Positions 18,560-27,438 are shown, numbered from the stretch's first letter. The stretch is 64,000 nt of DNA from an uncultured Maribacter sp. (GCA_947498505.1 CANMKG010000002.1:248001-312000), one strand, 5' to 3'. Numbers and translations: made by a program. Notes: generated by a model from the letters alone, not told the origin.

Positions 18560-19624
18560 CTACCCTTGTAGTTCTTTTTTTATAATACCATTCATGTAAG
18601 ACACATTTTCTTTTGTAAGCTCAGCTGATTTAAATAAACTTTTGCACCGGTCTAAATTTTGATTCTCATAGCTTACCTGATAATATATATTATTATTTAA
18701 ATAGTCTGTTAATGCTCTTAATCCATGGATAAATGGCATATAAACTGCACCATATTGAAGCGATTCTATTTCTGGTTTTGTAATTTTTATGCCACTTACT
18801 TTTATACCTTTTATAAACTGCTCGAACATTGCAGTGTTAAAGGAAATTTTTTCTAAATCCTTTTCATCTTCCATAACGCCATTAACAAGTGTTCGCAAAG
18901 CATCACCAAAGTCATAATAAAAAAAACCTGGCATTACCGTATCTAAATCTATTAAACATAATGCTTTATTGGAATTTTTGGAAAACAGCATATTGTTTAA
19001 TTTGGTATCGTTATGACATATTCTTTTTGGTAAGATGGAATGGTTTAGTTGTTTTAAGAAGGGTAATGTTTCATGAATAAAATCAACTTCGTCTTTTGTC
19101 GAATTAATTTTATTCAAAGAGGCATTTTTATAGGCGTGTTCAAATTGGTTCAACCTCAATTGTAAATCGTGAAATTTTGGTATGGTTTCGATATAGTTAT
19201 TTGGATTTTCATTTTGCAGAAGAGCATGAAAATTTCCGATTAACTTACCAGCTTCAAAAGCTATTTTTCCTTCTGATGTGGTGTTGTAGTTTATGCTATT
19301 TTTTACAAAGCTTATTAAGCGCCAGCAATTATTATTTAAAGTGTAAAAACTTTTATTCTCATGCGTATTATATATTTTAAACCTAGAACTAGAGTTGCTG
19401 TTAAGTAATTTAGCGACATTGTTATAATTATGCATTAAACCCTCTACATTTTTGAAAACATCTGTATTAATTTTTTGGAGGATGTATTTAGGTTCATTCA
19501 GCTCCAAAACAATATAAGTACAATTGATTAGCCCAACATTAACAGGGTCAAAATTGTATACCTTTTGCAGAATAGAAAAGTTTTGTAAAACTGAATTTAG
19601 ATTGCTTATATTAGAGTTATCCAT
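18560..19624 (-). CDS. NahK-like N-acetylhexosamine 1-kinase (APH-fold phosphotransferase)
   Basis: Aminoglycoside-phosphotransferase-fold kinase of 354 residues without signal peptide, hence cytoplasmic. The catalytic loop is RICHNDTKLNNMLF, and the metal site is CLIDLDTVMPG followed by FFYYDFGDALR. These blocks match the N-acetylhexosamine 1-kinase (NahK) type rather than drug-modifying APH enzymes, and the length also fits NahK. Expected reaction: ATP-dependent phosphorylation of GlcNAc or GalNAc at C1. The gene starts 3 bases after the stop of a nucleotidyltransferase gene, which would turn the sugar-1-phosphate into a nucleotide sugar, and a GH109-type enzyme is divergent upstream. The context therefore suggests HexNAc salvage. 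A different sugar released by the neighbouring PUL is the alternative substrate. Confidence 0.75.
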   Translation of the reverse strand: MDNSNISNLNSVLQNFSILQKVYNFDPVNVGLINCTYIVLELNEPKYILQKINTDVFKNVEGLMHNYNNVAKLLNSNSSSRFKIYNTHENKSFYTLNNNCWRLISFVKNSINYNTTSEGKIAFEAGKLIGNFHALLQNENPNNYIETIPKFHDLQLRLNQFEHAYKNASLNKINSTKDEVDFIHETLPFLKQLNHSILPKRICHNDTKLNNMLFSKNSNKALCLIDLDTVMPGFFYYDFGDALRTLVNGVMEDEKDLEKISFNTAMFEQFIKGIKVSGIKITKPEIESLQYGAVYMPFIHGLRALTDYLNNNIYYQVSYENQNLDRCKSLFKSAELTKENVSYMNGIIKKELQG

Positions 19625-19627
19625 AGG

Positions 19628-20521
19628 TTACATTTGTTCCCATAATGGAGATGGATATTGTCCTTGATTGAATTTTTCTTTTAGTTTACGCATGGCTAAC
19701 AACCTATCTTCTGCATGTGTAACACCAAACCATTTAGATTTAGTTTGAATAACTTGGGTAGACGCTTTTTCGTCTAATATAAGAGAATGAACAATTTTTG
19801 GGAGATAAATCTCTCCATTAATAATATTGTCATACAAACTTAAAAAGGCTTTGAAATAAGACTCAATTTCATCAAAAATAGATTGGTGACATATCCAAAA
19901 ATTCATACTAATAAGTTCATCACCTGTATAGAATTCACCTGAATCTTCATCTACGATACGATTATTATCTATTTTTATTTTTAACCGTTCATGAATAGAT
20001 TTTAGCTGGTAATTTTCATCCATTTTACAAATACCTCTAGATACACTTCCGTGGGCGGATAACGTATCTTTTAATGTATATGCAATTAATGCATAATTGG
20101 ATATTTTTTGTTTTTCAGAAATAAAATCACTAGCTAATTTAAAAGCCATTTCTCCATAGTAATCATCAGCATTTATTACCGCAAAGCTACTTTCTATATA
20201 GCTCCGAGTTGCCCAAACGGCATGAGCAGTTCCCCATGGTTTTTCTCTAACTGATATGTCAAAATTTCCATCTGGAACATCGGTTAAATTTTGACTTACT
20301 ACATCAAGCTTTATAAATTTGGGAAGGCGAGTTTTAAAATGACTCTGTATAAAATTAAGATGCTCCTTTTGAGAGATTATTACAATATGCTTAAACCCAT
20401 TTTTTATAGCATTATAAATACTAAATTCCATTAAGAATTCACCATTAGGGCCTATAGGGTCAAACTGTTTAAGTTTTCCATATCTACTGCCCCTTCCTGC
20501 TGCCATTATTACAAGTGTCAT
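19628..20521 (-). CDS. NTP-sugar nucleotidyltransferase
   Basis: GT-A-fold nucleotidyltransferase, 297 residues, cytoplasmic. The N-terminal signature LVIMAAGRGSRYG with KQFDPIGPNGE binds the nucleotide. VINADDYYG holds the metal-binding aspartates. The start is placed at ATG 20521 (MTLVIMAAG), five residues inside a longer frame that begins with TTG, because this puts the nucleotide-binding strand at the usual place. Expected reaction: sugar-1-phosphate plus NTP gives NDP-sugar plus pyrophosphate. It is followed after 6 bases by the NahK-like kinase, whose product would be its substrate. The sugar specificity cannot be read. It is divergent from the GH109-type gene across about 150 bases, which should hold both promoters. 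Confidence 0.82.
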   Translation of the reverse strand: MTLVIMAAGRGSRYGKLKQFDPIGPNGEFLMEFSIYNAIKNGFKHIVIISQKEHLNFIQSHFKTRLPKFIKLDVVSQNLTDVPDGNFDISVREKPWGTAHAVWATRSYIESSFAVINADDYYGEMAFKLASDFISEKQKISNYALIAYTLKDTLSAHGSVSRGICKMDENYQLKSIHERLKIKIDNNRIVDEDSGEFYTGDELISMNFWICHQSIFDEIESYFKAFLSLYDNIINGEIYLPKIVHSLILDEKASTQVIQTKSKWFGVTHAEDRLLAMRKLKEKFNQGQYPSPLWEQM

Positions 20522-20668
20522 ATTTAAAAATCTCAAAATTTATGATTATATAAATGTATTTTATTTTTTTTAGAAGAGGTATGAGCTTTGGTTAAATATT
20601 AGGTTATGTTTTGTATTTTTAAAAGAGCGCGACGATAAAGTTGGTTCTTTAATCTAAAATCTCCATAT

Positions 20669-22018
20669 ATGGCAACTAGAAGAAAATTTATTAAGCAATC
20701 TACTTTAGGAGCAGGAGCAATATTTGTTTCAAGCTTTTCTTTTGGAGCAACATCGGCAAATGATAAACTAAATATTGGACTAATAGGCGTAGGATTACGA
20801 GGAACCAATCATCTTGGCAATTTGTTGGCTCGTAAGGATGTTAATATTACTGCTATTTGCGATATTGATGAAAGTAGAATTGCTATTGCTATTGAAATGA
20901 TAAAAAAAGCAGGTCAAAAGCAACCCAAAATTTTTGGGGATTCGCAATTGGATTATCTCAATTTATTAGAGTTAAAAGATGTTGATGTAGTAATTATTTC
21001 AACGCCTTGGCTTTGGCATACAAGGATGACGGTAGATGCTATGAAAGCTGGAAAATTTGCAGGAGTAGAAGTCTCCGCCTCAAATACTATTGAAGAGTGT
21101 TGGGATTTAGTTAATACTCATGAAACTACAGGTGTACAAATGATGATTTTAGAAAATGTAAATTATCGTAGAGACGTTCTTGCTGTTTTAAATATGGTAA
21201 AACAAAATGTTTTTGGTGAATTGGTTCATTTTAGATGTGGCTATCAGCATGATTTAAGACATGTAAAATTCAATGATGGAAAACAACCTTATGGTGGTGG
21301 AGTGGAATTTGGCGAAAAAGGTATTTCTGAAGCAAAATGGAGAACACAACATTCCGTGAAAAGAAATGCAGATGTATATCCAACACACGGATTGGGACCA
21401 ATTGCGGTTATGGCTGATGTTAACAGGGGGAATAGATTTGTTTCAATGACATCTAATGCAAGTAAATCTATTGGATTGCATAACTACATTGTTAAAAACG
21501 GAGGGCAAAATCATCCAAATGCTAAAGTCAAATTCAAACAGGGAGATGTTATAACTTCAACAATTGAAACAGCAAATGGAGAAACCATAATAGTTACACA
21601 TGATTGTAATCTACCAAGACCATATTCATTAGGGTTTAGGGTACAAGGTTCAAATGGTTTATGGGAGGTAGATGGAAATAGAATGTATATTGAAGGGCAA
21701 TCCAAGCCTCATAAATGGGATAGCGCAGACGAATGGTTAGCAAAATATGATCACCCCTTGTGGAAAAAGTATGGTGAATACGCACAAGGTGCTGGTCATG
21801 GTGGAATGGACTTTTTTGTATTAAACGCTTTCGTAGAATCTGCTAAGTCAAATATTGCGCCTCCATTAGATGCTTACGACGCTGCCGCGTGGAGTGCTGT
21901 AACTCCACTTTCCGAGGTTTCTATAGAAAATAACGGAGAACCACAAAATTTTCCGGATTTCACAAGAGGTAAATGGATTAATCGCAAACCATATAACTGG
22001 ATAAAAAATTCGTATTAG
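20669..22018 (+). CDS. GH109-type NAD-dependent glycosidase (Gfo/Idh/MocA family)
   Basis: Gfo/Idh/MocA-fold protein of 449 residues with an N-terminal twin-arginine signal (TRRKFIKQS, then a hydrophobic stretch), which implies folded export with NAD bound. The dinucleotide-binding loop is GLIGVGLRGTNHL. Blocks that mark family GH109 are MMILENVNYRRD, FGELVHFRCGYQHDLR and the catalytic-region histidine in YPTHGLGPIA. Characterised GH109 enzymes are alpha-N-acetylgalactosaminidases that use NAD as a catalytic cofactor through a transient oxidation. Their Tat export and this gene order fit removal of HexNAc outside the cytoplasm, with the divergent NahK-like kinase and nucleotidyltransferase handling the sugar inside. 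The family also contains uncharacterised branches and simple oxidoreductases, so the substrate is inferred. Confidence 0.78.
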   Translation: MATRRKFIKQSTLGAGAIFVSSFSFGATSANDKLNIGLIGVGLRGTNHLGNLLARKDVNITAICDIDESRIAIAIEMIKKAGQKQPKIFGDSQLDYLNLLELKDVDVVIISTPWLWHTRMTVDAMKAGKFAGVEVSASNTIEECWDLVNTHETTGVQMMILENVNYRRDVLAVLNMVKQNVFGELVHFRCGYQHDLRHVKFNDGKQPYGGGVEFGEKGISEAKWRTQHSVKRNADVYPTHGLGPIAVMADVNRGNRFVSMTSNASKSIGLHNYIVKNGGQNHPNAKVKFKQGDVITSTIETANGETIIVTHDCNLPRPYSLGFRVQGSNGLWEVDGNRMYIEGQSKPHKWDSADEWLAKYDHPLWKKYGEYAQGAGHGGMDFFVLNAFVESAKSNIAPPLDAYDAAAWSAVTPLSEVSIENNGEPQNFPDFTRGKWINRKPYNWIKNSY

Positions 22019-22069
22019 CTTTAAACTGGATTGCCTAATTATTTGATTTGTAGACAATACTGAGGTTTC

Positions 22070-22113
22070 ATGATAATTGTCATGTTTCCTGTTACTTACT
22101 AGATGTAATTTTG
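22070..22113 (+). promoter_or_regulatory. Fnr-type site plus -7 element of the hemN promoter
   Basis: Palindrome ATGATAATTGTCAT at 22070-22083 (TGA-N6-TCA core), and a perfect Bacteroidota -7 element TAATTTTG at 22106-22113. The centre of the palindrome is 29.5 bases from the -7 element, which places it near -41.5 from the expected transcription start: the position of a class II activator site. The same spacing occurs at five other promoters here. Confidence 0.75.
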
Positions 22114-22135
22114 ATAGTAGTCAAAATTATAATTA

Positions 22136-23497
22136 ATGTGTACACTCGTTCAAAAGTATAATATTCCTGGTCCTCGATATACAAGTTATCCTACTGTCCC
22201 ATATTGGAATGTTAATGATTTTTCTGGTGTTGCTTGGGAAAAAACCATTCAAAAAAGTTTTGCTGAAAGCAATAATTCTGAAGGTATAAGTTTATATATA
22301 CATTTACCATTTTGTGAAAGCTTATGCACTTTTTGTGGTTGTCATAAGCGAATTACTAAAAGGCATGATGTTGAGTCTCCTTATATAAAAACACTTTTAA
22401 AAGAATGGAGACTTTATACCGACTTATTTTCAGGAAAACCAATAATTAAAGAATTACATTTAGGAGGAGGAACTCCAACCTTTTTTTCTCCAGAAAACCT
22501 TAAAATGCTCATTAATGGTATTTTTGAAAACGCCACAAAAGCTGAGGAACACGAGTTTAGTTTTGAAGGGCATCCAAATAATACTACAAGAGAACATCTT
22601 CAAGCTTTATATGATGTTGGTTTTAGACGCGTAAGTTATGGCGTTCAAGATTATAACAAAACAGTACAAAAAGCTATTCATAGGGTTCAGCCATTTAGTA
22701 ATGTAAAAAAGGTGACAGAACTAGCAAGAGAAATTGGTTTTACATCCGTAGGACATGATATCATTTTTGGGTTACCACATCAAACTTTAGAACATGTAGA
22801 GCAAACTATTTTAAAAACCAAGGAATTACGTCCAGATCGTTTGGCTTTTTATAGCTATGCGCATGTACCTTGGATTAAAGGTAATGGACAACGTGGATTT
22901 AATGATTCAGATTTACCCTCTCCCGAAGAAAAACGTATTCAGTACGAAAAAGGAAAACAATTGTTGACCAAAGTTGGGTATGAAGAAATAGGGATGGACC
23001 ATTTTGCACTAATAGGTGATTCGCTCTACAAGTCTATGAAAGCAAAAAGTCTTCATCGAAATTTTATGGGATATACAGCCTCAAAAACGCAGCTTATGAT
23101 TGGTTTAGGAGCTTCAAGTATAGGTGATAGCTGGTATAGTTTTGCGCAAAATGTAAAGGGATTGGAAGAGTATCAGCAATTGGTTGAAAACAATATTTTA
23201 CCAATTTATAGAGGACATATTTTAACCGAAGAGGACCAAATAATTCGAAAACACATTTTAAACCTAATGTGCAAGTTTGAAACTTCTTGGGGGTATGATG
23301 ATGAATATTTTGATGACTTACCGCTAGTCTTGGAAAAGTTAAATGAAATGCATAGAGACAACTTGGTTGAGGTTAATGAAAATAGTATTAGAGTTTTAGA
23401 AAAAGGACAACCCTTTATTAGAAATATATGTATGGCTTTTGATCTTTTATTACATCGAAAAACGCCTGAAGCTAGGCTGTTTTCAATGACTATTTAA
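22136..23497 (+). CDS. hemN: Oxygen-independent coproporphyrinogen III dehydrogenase HemN
   Basis: Radical SAM enzyme of 453 residues that oxidatively decarboxylates coproporphyrinogen III to protoporphyrinogen IX without oxygen, in the cytoplasm. The N-terminus has PGPRYTSYPTVPYW, typical of true HemN, then the iron-sulfur motif YIHLPFCESLCTFCGC (C-x3-C-x2-C plus the extra Cys of HemN) and LHLGGGTPT. The HemN C-terminal domain is complete. Full length and the PRYTSYPT start separate it from HemW, present at 51902-53035. It is followed after 25 bases by a universal stress protein gene, so the two are likely co-transcribed. The Fnr-type site upstream suggests induction at low oxygen, which fits its role in haem supply for the cbb3 oxidase. 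Confidence 0.95.
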   Translation: MCTLVQKYNIPGPRYTSYPTVPYWNVNDFSGVAWEKTIQKSFAESNNSEGISLYIHLPFCESLCTFCGCHKRITKRHDVESPYIKTLLKEWRLYTDLFSGKPIIKELHLGGGTPTFFSPENLKMLINGIFENATKAEEHEFSFEGHPNNTTREHLQALYDVGFRRVSYGVQDYNKTVQKAIHRVQPFSNVKKVTELAREIGFTSVGHDIIFGLPHQTLEHVEQTILKTKELRPDRLAFYSYAHVPWIKGNGQRGFNDSDLPSPEEKRIQYEKGKQLLTKVGYEEIGMDHFALIGDSLYKSMKAKSLHRNFMGYTASKTQLMIGLGASSIGDSWYSFAQNVKGLEEYQQLVENNILPIYRGHILTEEDQIIRKHILNLMCKFETSWGYDDEYFDDLPLVLEKLNEMHRDNLVEVNENSIRVLEKGQPFIRNICMAFDLLLHRKTPEARLFSMTI

Positions 23498-23522
23498 TGA
23501 ATAACGAGTTAAAAAATTACCT

Positions 23523-24344
23523 ATGGAAAAAATTATTGTACCTATAGATTTTTCAGAACAATCGGAATACGCTTTACAAGTAGCGGCCTCCCTAGCAAAA
23601 GAATATAATGCTGAGATTTTGGCTTTGCATATGCTTGAATTGAATGAAGCTATTATATCGTCTTCTGAAGGTTTTCATCCAGAACAAACTGTTTTTTTGC
23701 TAAAATTTGCAGAGAAGAAGTTTGAGAAATTTCTAAATCAACCGTACTTAAAGGGCGTTAAAGTAGTGCCTGTGATTAAACACTTTAAGGTGTTTAGCGA
23801 AGTAAACGAAATTGCCAAAAATAATAACGCCAGCTTAATTGTTATGGGCTCACATGGCATTGATGGTTTAAAGGAGATATTTATAGGTTCTAACGCTGAA
23901 AAAGTAGTTAGAAATGCTGAGATACCTGTTCTTGTAATTAAAAAACGACATGAGAACTTTAAGGTAGACAGGTTTGTATTTGCATGTGATTTTGCAGAGG
24001 AAAACTTGGAGGCTTTTAAAAAGGCAATTGAATTTGCCAATTTGTTGGAGGCCAAACTAGATTTAGTATTTATTAATACACCAGGAGACGATTTTTTAAG
24101 TACATCCGATGCCTACTCCCGTATTTCGAATTTCTTAGCAAAAAGTGGACATGGAAAAGAAGTTACTATCCACAATGACTATAGCGTAGAAAAAGGAATT
24201 TTAAATTATAGCGAAATTAATGGGGCTGATATTATTGGCATTCCTACCCATGGACGTAAGGGGCTATCTCACTTTTTTATGGGAAGTATTGGTGAAGATA
24301 TTGCCAACCATTCAAATGTACCTGTGGTGACATTTAAGATATAG
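23523..24344 (+). CDS. Tandem-domain universal stress protein
   Basis: Two UspA domains in 273 residues: residues about 1-145 (IIVPIDFSEQSEYAL; MGSHGIDGLKEIFIGSN) and 148-273 (VFACDFAEENLEA; THGRKGLSHFFMGSIGED). Both carry the ATP-binding G-x2-G-x9-G-S/N type loop, although the first has Asn at the last position, and both end in a beta-strand (VPVVTFKI in the second). Such proteins are cytoplasmic and linked to survival under starvation or low oxygen in other bacteria. It lies 25 bases after hemN and before a strong terminator, so it should share the Fnr-type promoter. A second tandem Usp gene at 36796-37698 has its own Fnr-type site. Confidence 0.88.
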   Translation: MEKIIVPIDFSEQSEYALQVAASLAKEYNAEILALHMLELNEAIISSSEGFHPEQTVFLLKFAEKKFEKFLNQPYLKGVKVVPVIKHFKVFSEVNEIAKNNNASLIVMGSHGIDGLKEIFIGSNAEKVVRNAEIPVLVIKKRHENFKVDRFVFACDFAEENLEAFKKAIEFANLLEAKLDLVFINTPGDDFLSTSDAYSRISNFLAKSGHGKEVTIHNDYSVEKGILNYSEINGADIIGIPTHGRKGLSHFFMGSIGEDIANHSNVPVVTFKI

Positions 24345-24373
24345 TGTTTTTTTAGTTTATTATTTAGTTGATA

Positions 24374-24415
24374 GAAAAAGAGAAATTGTAGTTGGTTTCT
24401 CTTTTTCGCTTTTTA
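24374..24415. terminator. Bidirectional Rho-independent terminator
   Basis: Perfect 12-bp stem GAAAAAGAGAAA / TTTCTCTTTTTC with a ten-base loop, flanked by T-rich sequence on the plus strand and A-rich on the minus strand reading. It lies between the converging usp gene and the 600-residue protein gene. Confidence 0.8.
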
Positions 24416-24419
24416 TATA

Positions 24420-26222
24420 CTAAATAAAGGTTTTAATTTTTAGAATCATTTTATTCAATGAATTAAATCCATGTTGAAATTCTTCTAAAAGCTGATTTTC
24501 ACTGTTTTTAAAGATGTTTTTTTGTTTCTCTAATAGGGTAATGTAATAGTTAATTCCTTCCTTTAAATTAGTAGCAAAAGTATCTAGATATTTTTTTTGT
24601 TTTCGGTTAATTGGCAATTCAATTTCCGAGATTTTTTCTTCTAGATATTTTAAATAAATACCTAGCTCTTTAACAAACATATGAGGGCGATCTTTTCTTT
24701 CAATAACATTAGCTCTTCCATAAATATGATCTACCAATTCTGAAAGGTGCATTTTTTTAGAAAAATAAGCCATGTTTGGCCCTGGACAGATTGAAACTCC
24801 TTCACCTTCTATCTTAGTATCCAAATTGTATTTAAGTAAAGCAGAAGTGCCTAAACCTACACAGGTACACGATTTTTCTACTATCGCATTATATAGCTGT
24901 GTATATTCTTGTTTAGATAAGTTTCCTTGTTTATCTAATGCTTCTAATTTTAGATGTTGATACTGTCTTGAAGCCGTGCAAATACCTTTATCTGTCATTT
25001 CTTTATTTAATGCAACGAATTTTTTTGGACAGGAACTCCCTGGTCTTCCTTTTGCTATAAGAGCTGTTTTTTCAACATCTTTAGTGTTCGATTTTAAGCT
25101 GTGAAAAGGTATTCCTAAAGGAGAAATGTTACTTAAATACAAATCGTTTTCTTTAGCATGCACTAACTTTTCAACAGTTTTTTTATCTACAGTTGTAGCT
25201 TCGGGAACTAAGAGAAATGGAGAACCCCAACCAACAGAGTCAACATTATAATAGTTTAAAATAAAATCGTGTTCTTCTGAGGTTCCTACACCACCTTGTG
25301 CAGTAATTTTTATGGATAAAGGAGTGTCTGGGATATTTTTTGCCTTTTGAGATAATGCATTTGCAAAAACCTGATGAATGTCACTAATTAAATTTTCTTT
25401 TTCGTCTTTAAATTGTTGCAAAATAGGACCCATTAAGTAACCATCTGTAGCAAATGCATGCCCTCCACAATTAAGCCCAGATTCAATTCTATATTCAGAA
25501 ACCCATAGTCCTTTTTTAGCTAAAAACTTCCCTTGAATTAAAGCGGAACGATAGTCGCTTACTTTTAAAACAATTTTCTTTTTTATGAATCCATTTTTAT
25601 TTGGGTAAAAATCTTCAAATTGTTCTAAATAACTATAGAGTCTAGGATTCATACCAGCACTTAGAATTAAAGAAGAGCTTAAATTACTCATAGCATAGCC
25701 TCGTAATGCCGCGTGTGCATCATTAAACTCTACGGGCAACTGCTCTTTATTACGGTAATTGTCTTTGTCAACTTTGGTCATGATGTTTACATCAATGCTG
25801 CCCATAGTTAAATGACTTTTTACCCAATCCTTTATTTCACTAACATTAAAGTAGTCTTTAGTAAGCTTGTTAAATTCTTGTTTTAAGTTGGATGAATCTG
25901 GTAAAATGGAAAAGTACTTTTTTATTTCATGACTAGATTCTTGAGTTACGTTTTTAAGCTCGTTGAACTTTTTTTCAGCTAGTTTTTGAATTAAGTCAAG
26001 GTATGATGTTATACGTTTTGCTCTAAAATCTTCCATTTTATCAGTTATCTCAGCATACGGAATTTGAGATAGCTCACAATACATTTTTCGTAATTTTTCT
26101 AGAAGAATATCATCAACTAACGATATTACTGAATCTATTCCAAGAGGGGCTACTTTTAAAGGAGAATCTATAGTGAAACCAATTCCCATAACTGGTATAT
26201 GGAAAGAATGTGCTTTAGTCAT
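24420..26222 (-). CDS. Conserved-looking Cys-containing protein of unknown function, FMN/TIM-barrel-like features
   Basis: A 600-residue soluble protein that I cannot assign to a named family. The start is ATG 26222 (MTKAHSF); the longer frame begins with TTG. It opens with FHIPVMGIGFTIDSPLKVAPLGI, has GLNCGGHAFATDG in the middle and then TAQGGVGTSEEHDFIL with VDSVGWGSPFLL, which resembles phosphate/FMN-binding turns of flavin TIM barrels. Later Cys residues occur in GRPGSSCPKKF, KGICTAS, EKSCTCVGLG and SICPGPN, enough to bind an iron-sulfur cluster. The C-terminal 120 residues are helical and charged, without Cys. The gene has its own Fnr-type site and -7 element upstream. It stands alone, next to the globin and cbb3 genes, so a redox role at low oxygen is plausible but unproven. 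Confidence 0.55.
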   Translation of the reverse strand: MTKAHSFHIPVMGIGFTIDSPLKVAPLGIDSVISLVDDILLEKLRKMYCELSQIPYAEITDKMEDFRAKRITSYLDLIQKLAEKKFNELKNVTQESSHEIKKYFSILPDSSNLKQEFNKLTKDYFNVSEIKDWVKSHLTMGSIDVNIMTKVDKDNYRNKEQLPVEFNDAHAALRGYAMSNLSSSLILSAGMNPRLYSYLEQFEDFYPNKNGFIKKKIVLKVSDYRSALIQGKFLAKKGLWVSEYRIESGLNCGGHAFATDGYLMGPILQQFKDEKENLISDIHQVFANALSQKAKNIPDTPLSIKITAQGGVGTSEEHDFILNYYNVDSVGWGSPFLLVPEATTVDKKTVEKLVHAKENDLYLSNISPLGIPFHSLKSNTKDVEKTALIAKGRPGSSCPKKFVALNKEMTDKGICTASRQYQHLKLEALDKQGNLSKQEYTQLYNAIVEKSCTCVGLGTSALLKYNLDTKIEGEGVSICPGPNMAYFSKKMHLSELVDHIYGRANVIERKDRPHMFVKELGIYLKYLEEKISEIELPINRKQKKYLDTFATNLKEGINYYITLLEKQKNIFKNSENQLLEEFQHGFNSLNKMILKIKTFI

Positions 26223-26253
26223 AATCAAATTTTGTTATGGTTTTTACCAAAGA

Positions 26254-26297
26254 CAAATTTTTGATTTAATAAATCTAAAAAACATGATATTTGTCAG
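26254..26297 (-). promoter_or_regulatory. Fnr-type site plus -7 element of the unknown-protein gene
   Basis: Palindrome ATGATATTTGTCAG at 26284-26297, and the minus-strand -7 word AAAATTTG at 26254-26261 (one mismatch to TAnnTTTG). The 29.5-base distance between centre and -7 word equals that at the other five promoters. The expected transcription start is near 26249, about 27 bases before the ATG. Confidence 0.65.
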
Positions 26298-26334
26298 GTT
26301 CACTTTTAAAGGTTTGTCAAGTGAATCTGAAGGC

Positions 26335-26727
26335 TTATTTTTTTTGTCGGTGCTGATACATATGCATAAATAGCATAGTTGACATTTTTTGAGCACGATT
26401 TTTGGCAATCCATGAAACCTCGCCACTGAATAGTTCGTCAATCGTTTCAAACCATGTATTTAACCATAATCCAAAATGTTCAGAGGTAATTGTATGGTTG
26501 GTTTTGTCATCAACTTCCTGATGAGCAGTAACAGGATTTCCAGTATATTTTCGTTTTAAAAAAAGTTGAGTCTCCCAAAAGTCAGTTAGAAGTACCAAGT
26601 GAGCATCCCAATCAGTAATAATATCATTAAAAAAAGGACCGAGAGTTTTATGCACACGTATTTTTGTGTAAAACGTTTCTACGAGTTTTTTTACATCGGC
26701 TCTATTATTAATATCCTGTTTTTCCAT
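26335..26727 (-). CDS. Group III truncated haemoglobin
   Basis: Globin-like protein of 130 residues, cytoplasmic. Helical blocks LVETFYTKIRVHKTLGPFF, WDAHLVLLTDFWETQLF and SEHFGLWLNTWFETIDELF match group III (trHbP) globins, with the haem-ligand His in the SEHF block and the HQEV segment ahead of it. Group III globins bind oxygen and nitric oxide, and are often found next to cbb3 oxidase or nitrosative-stress genes. Here it is the last gene of the long minus-strand cco run, 10 bases after the sulfite-exporter-type gene, so it is probably expressed together with the oxidase at low oxygen. A role in NO detoxification or in oxygen delivery to the oxidase is inference. Confidence 0.87.
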   Translation of the reverse strand: MEKQDINNRADVKKLVETFYTKIRVHKTLGPFFNDIITDWDAHLVLLTDFWETQLFLKRKYTGNPVTAHQEVDDKTNHTITSEHFGLWLNTWFETIDELFSGEVSWIAKNRAQKMSTMLFMHMYQHRQKK

Positions 26728-26737
26728 GTTTTGTGTT

Positions 26738-27436
26738 TTAATGGCATTTTATTTCTGCTGAAACTTGAGCTGCAGGTTCGGGAGAAACATAAGGTATGCC
26801 AAGACCTAAACCTCTTAGAATAAATAAGACACCAAAGAAAACAACGAAAATAGGAATCAATTTTTGAATTCGTCTTTTTACAGGGTTTTTTAAAAAACTA
26901 CTGAAGTAGATTACGGTAGTCATTAGTGGTATGGTGCCCAAACCAAATAACAGCATATATAAAGCTCCTGCCCATGGAGTTCCTGTTGCTATTGCCGCAA
27001 ATATTGCAATATATACAAGGCCACATGGAAGAAAACCGTTTAAAAAACCAATGGTTAAAAAAGTATCTGGAGTTTTCTTTTTTAATTCTTGACCAAGTTT
27101 GTTTTTGACTTTTGAAATGATTTTATACAATGGTTTGGAAACTCCAAACTTGTTAAAAACCTTTTGAGGAATTAATACTATAACAATCATAACTATACCG
27201 ATTGTTATTGATAATTTTTGTTGTATTCCAAACAAGTAAAGTCCTTTCCCTAAAAGTCCAAATAACAACCCAATAATGCTATAAGCAGATAATCTCCCAA
27301 AATGATATATAAAAATTTGAGAAAACTTCTTGAGATTACTATTTCTATCAACAGGAAGCATAAAGGCAATAGGGCCACACATACCAACGCAATGTAGACT
27401 GCCCATTAAACCTAATATGAGTGCTGAAACTAGCAT
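26738..27436 (-). CDS. SafE/TauE-type membrane protein with CxxxC metal motif
   Basis: Polytopic inner-membrane protein of 232 residues with six or so hydrophobic segments. The N-terminal motif SLHCVGMCGPIAF is the hallmark of the COG2836-type (sulfite exporter TauE/SafE-like) family that accompanies cbb3 oxidases, and a second segment has FLPCGLVYIA. Family members are linked to copper or thiol handling for oxidase assembly, although the transported species is not settled. The gene lies 2 bases after ccoH and 10 before the globin gene. The paired conserved Cys and Pro residues in TM1 and TM4 suggest a metal-passing or thiol-relay role. Its position in the cco operon supports assembly of the binuclear centre. 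Confidence 0.82.
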   Translation of the reverse strand: MLVSALILGLMGSLHCVGMCGPIAFMLPVDRNSNLKKFSQIFIYHFGRLSAYSIIGLLFGLLGKGLYLFGIQQKLSITIGIVMIVIVLIPQKVFNKFGVSKPLYKIISKVKNKLGQELKKKTPDTFLTIGFLNGFLPCGLVYIAIFAAIATGTPWAGALYMLLFGLGTIPLMTTVIYFSSFLKNPVKRRIQKLIPIFVVFFGVLFILRGLGLGIPYVSPEPAAQVSAEIKCH

Positions 27437-27438
27437 TT

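Noticed and set aside
22111-22124. TTGATAGTAGTCAA, one mismatch from the E. coli FNR box, just before hemN
   Set aside because: It overlaps the -7 element and the expected transcript start, whereas the ATGATAATTGTCAT site at 22070-22083 has the spacing shared by five other promoters.
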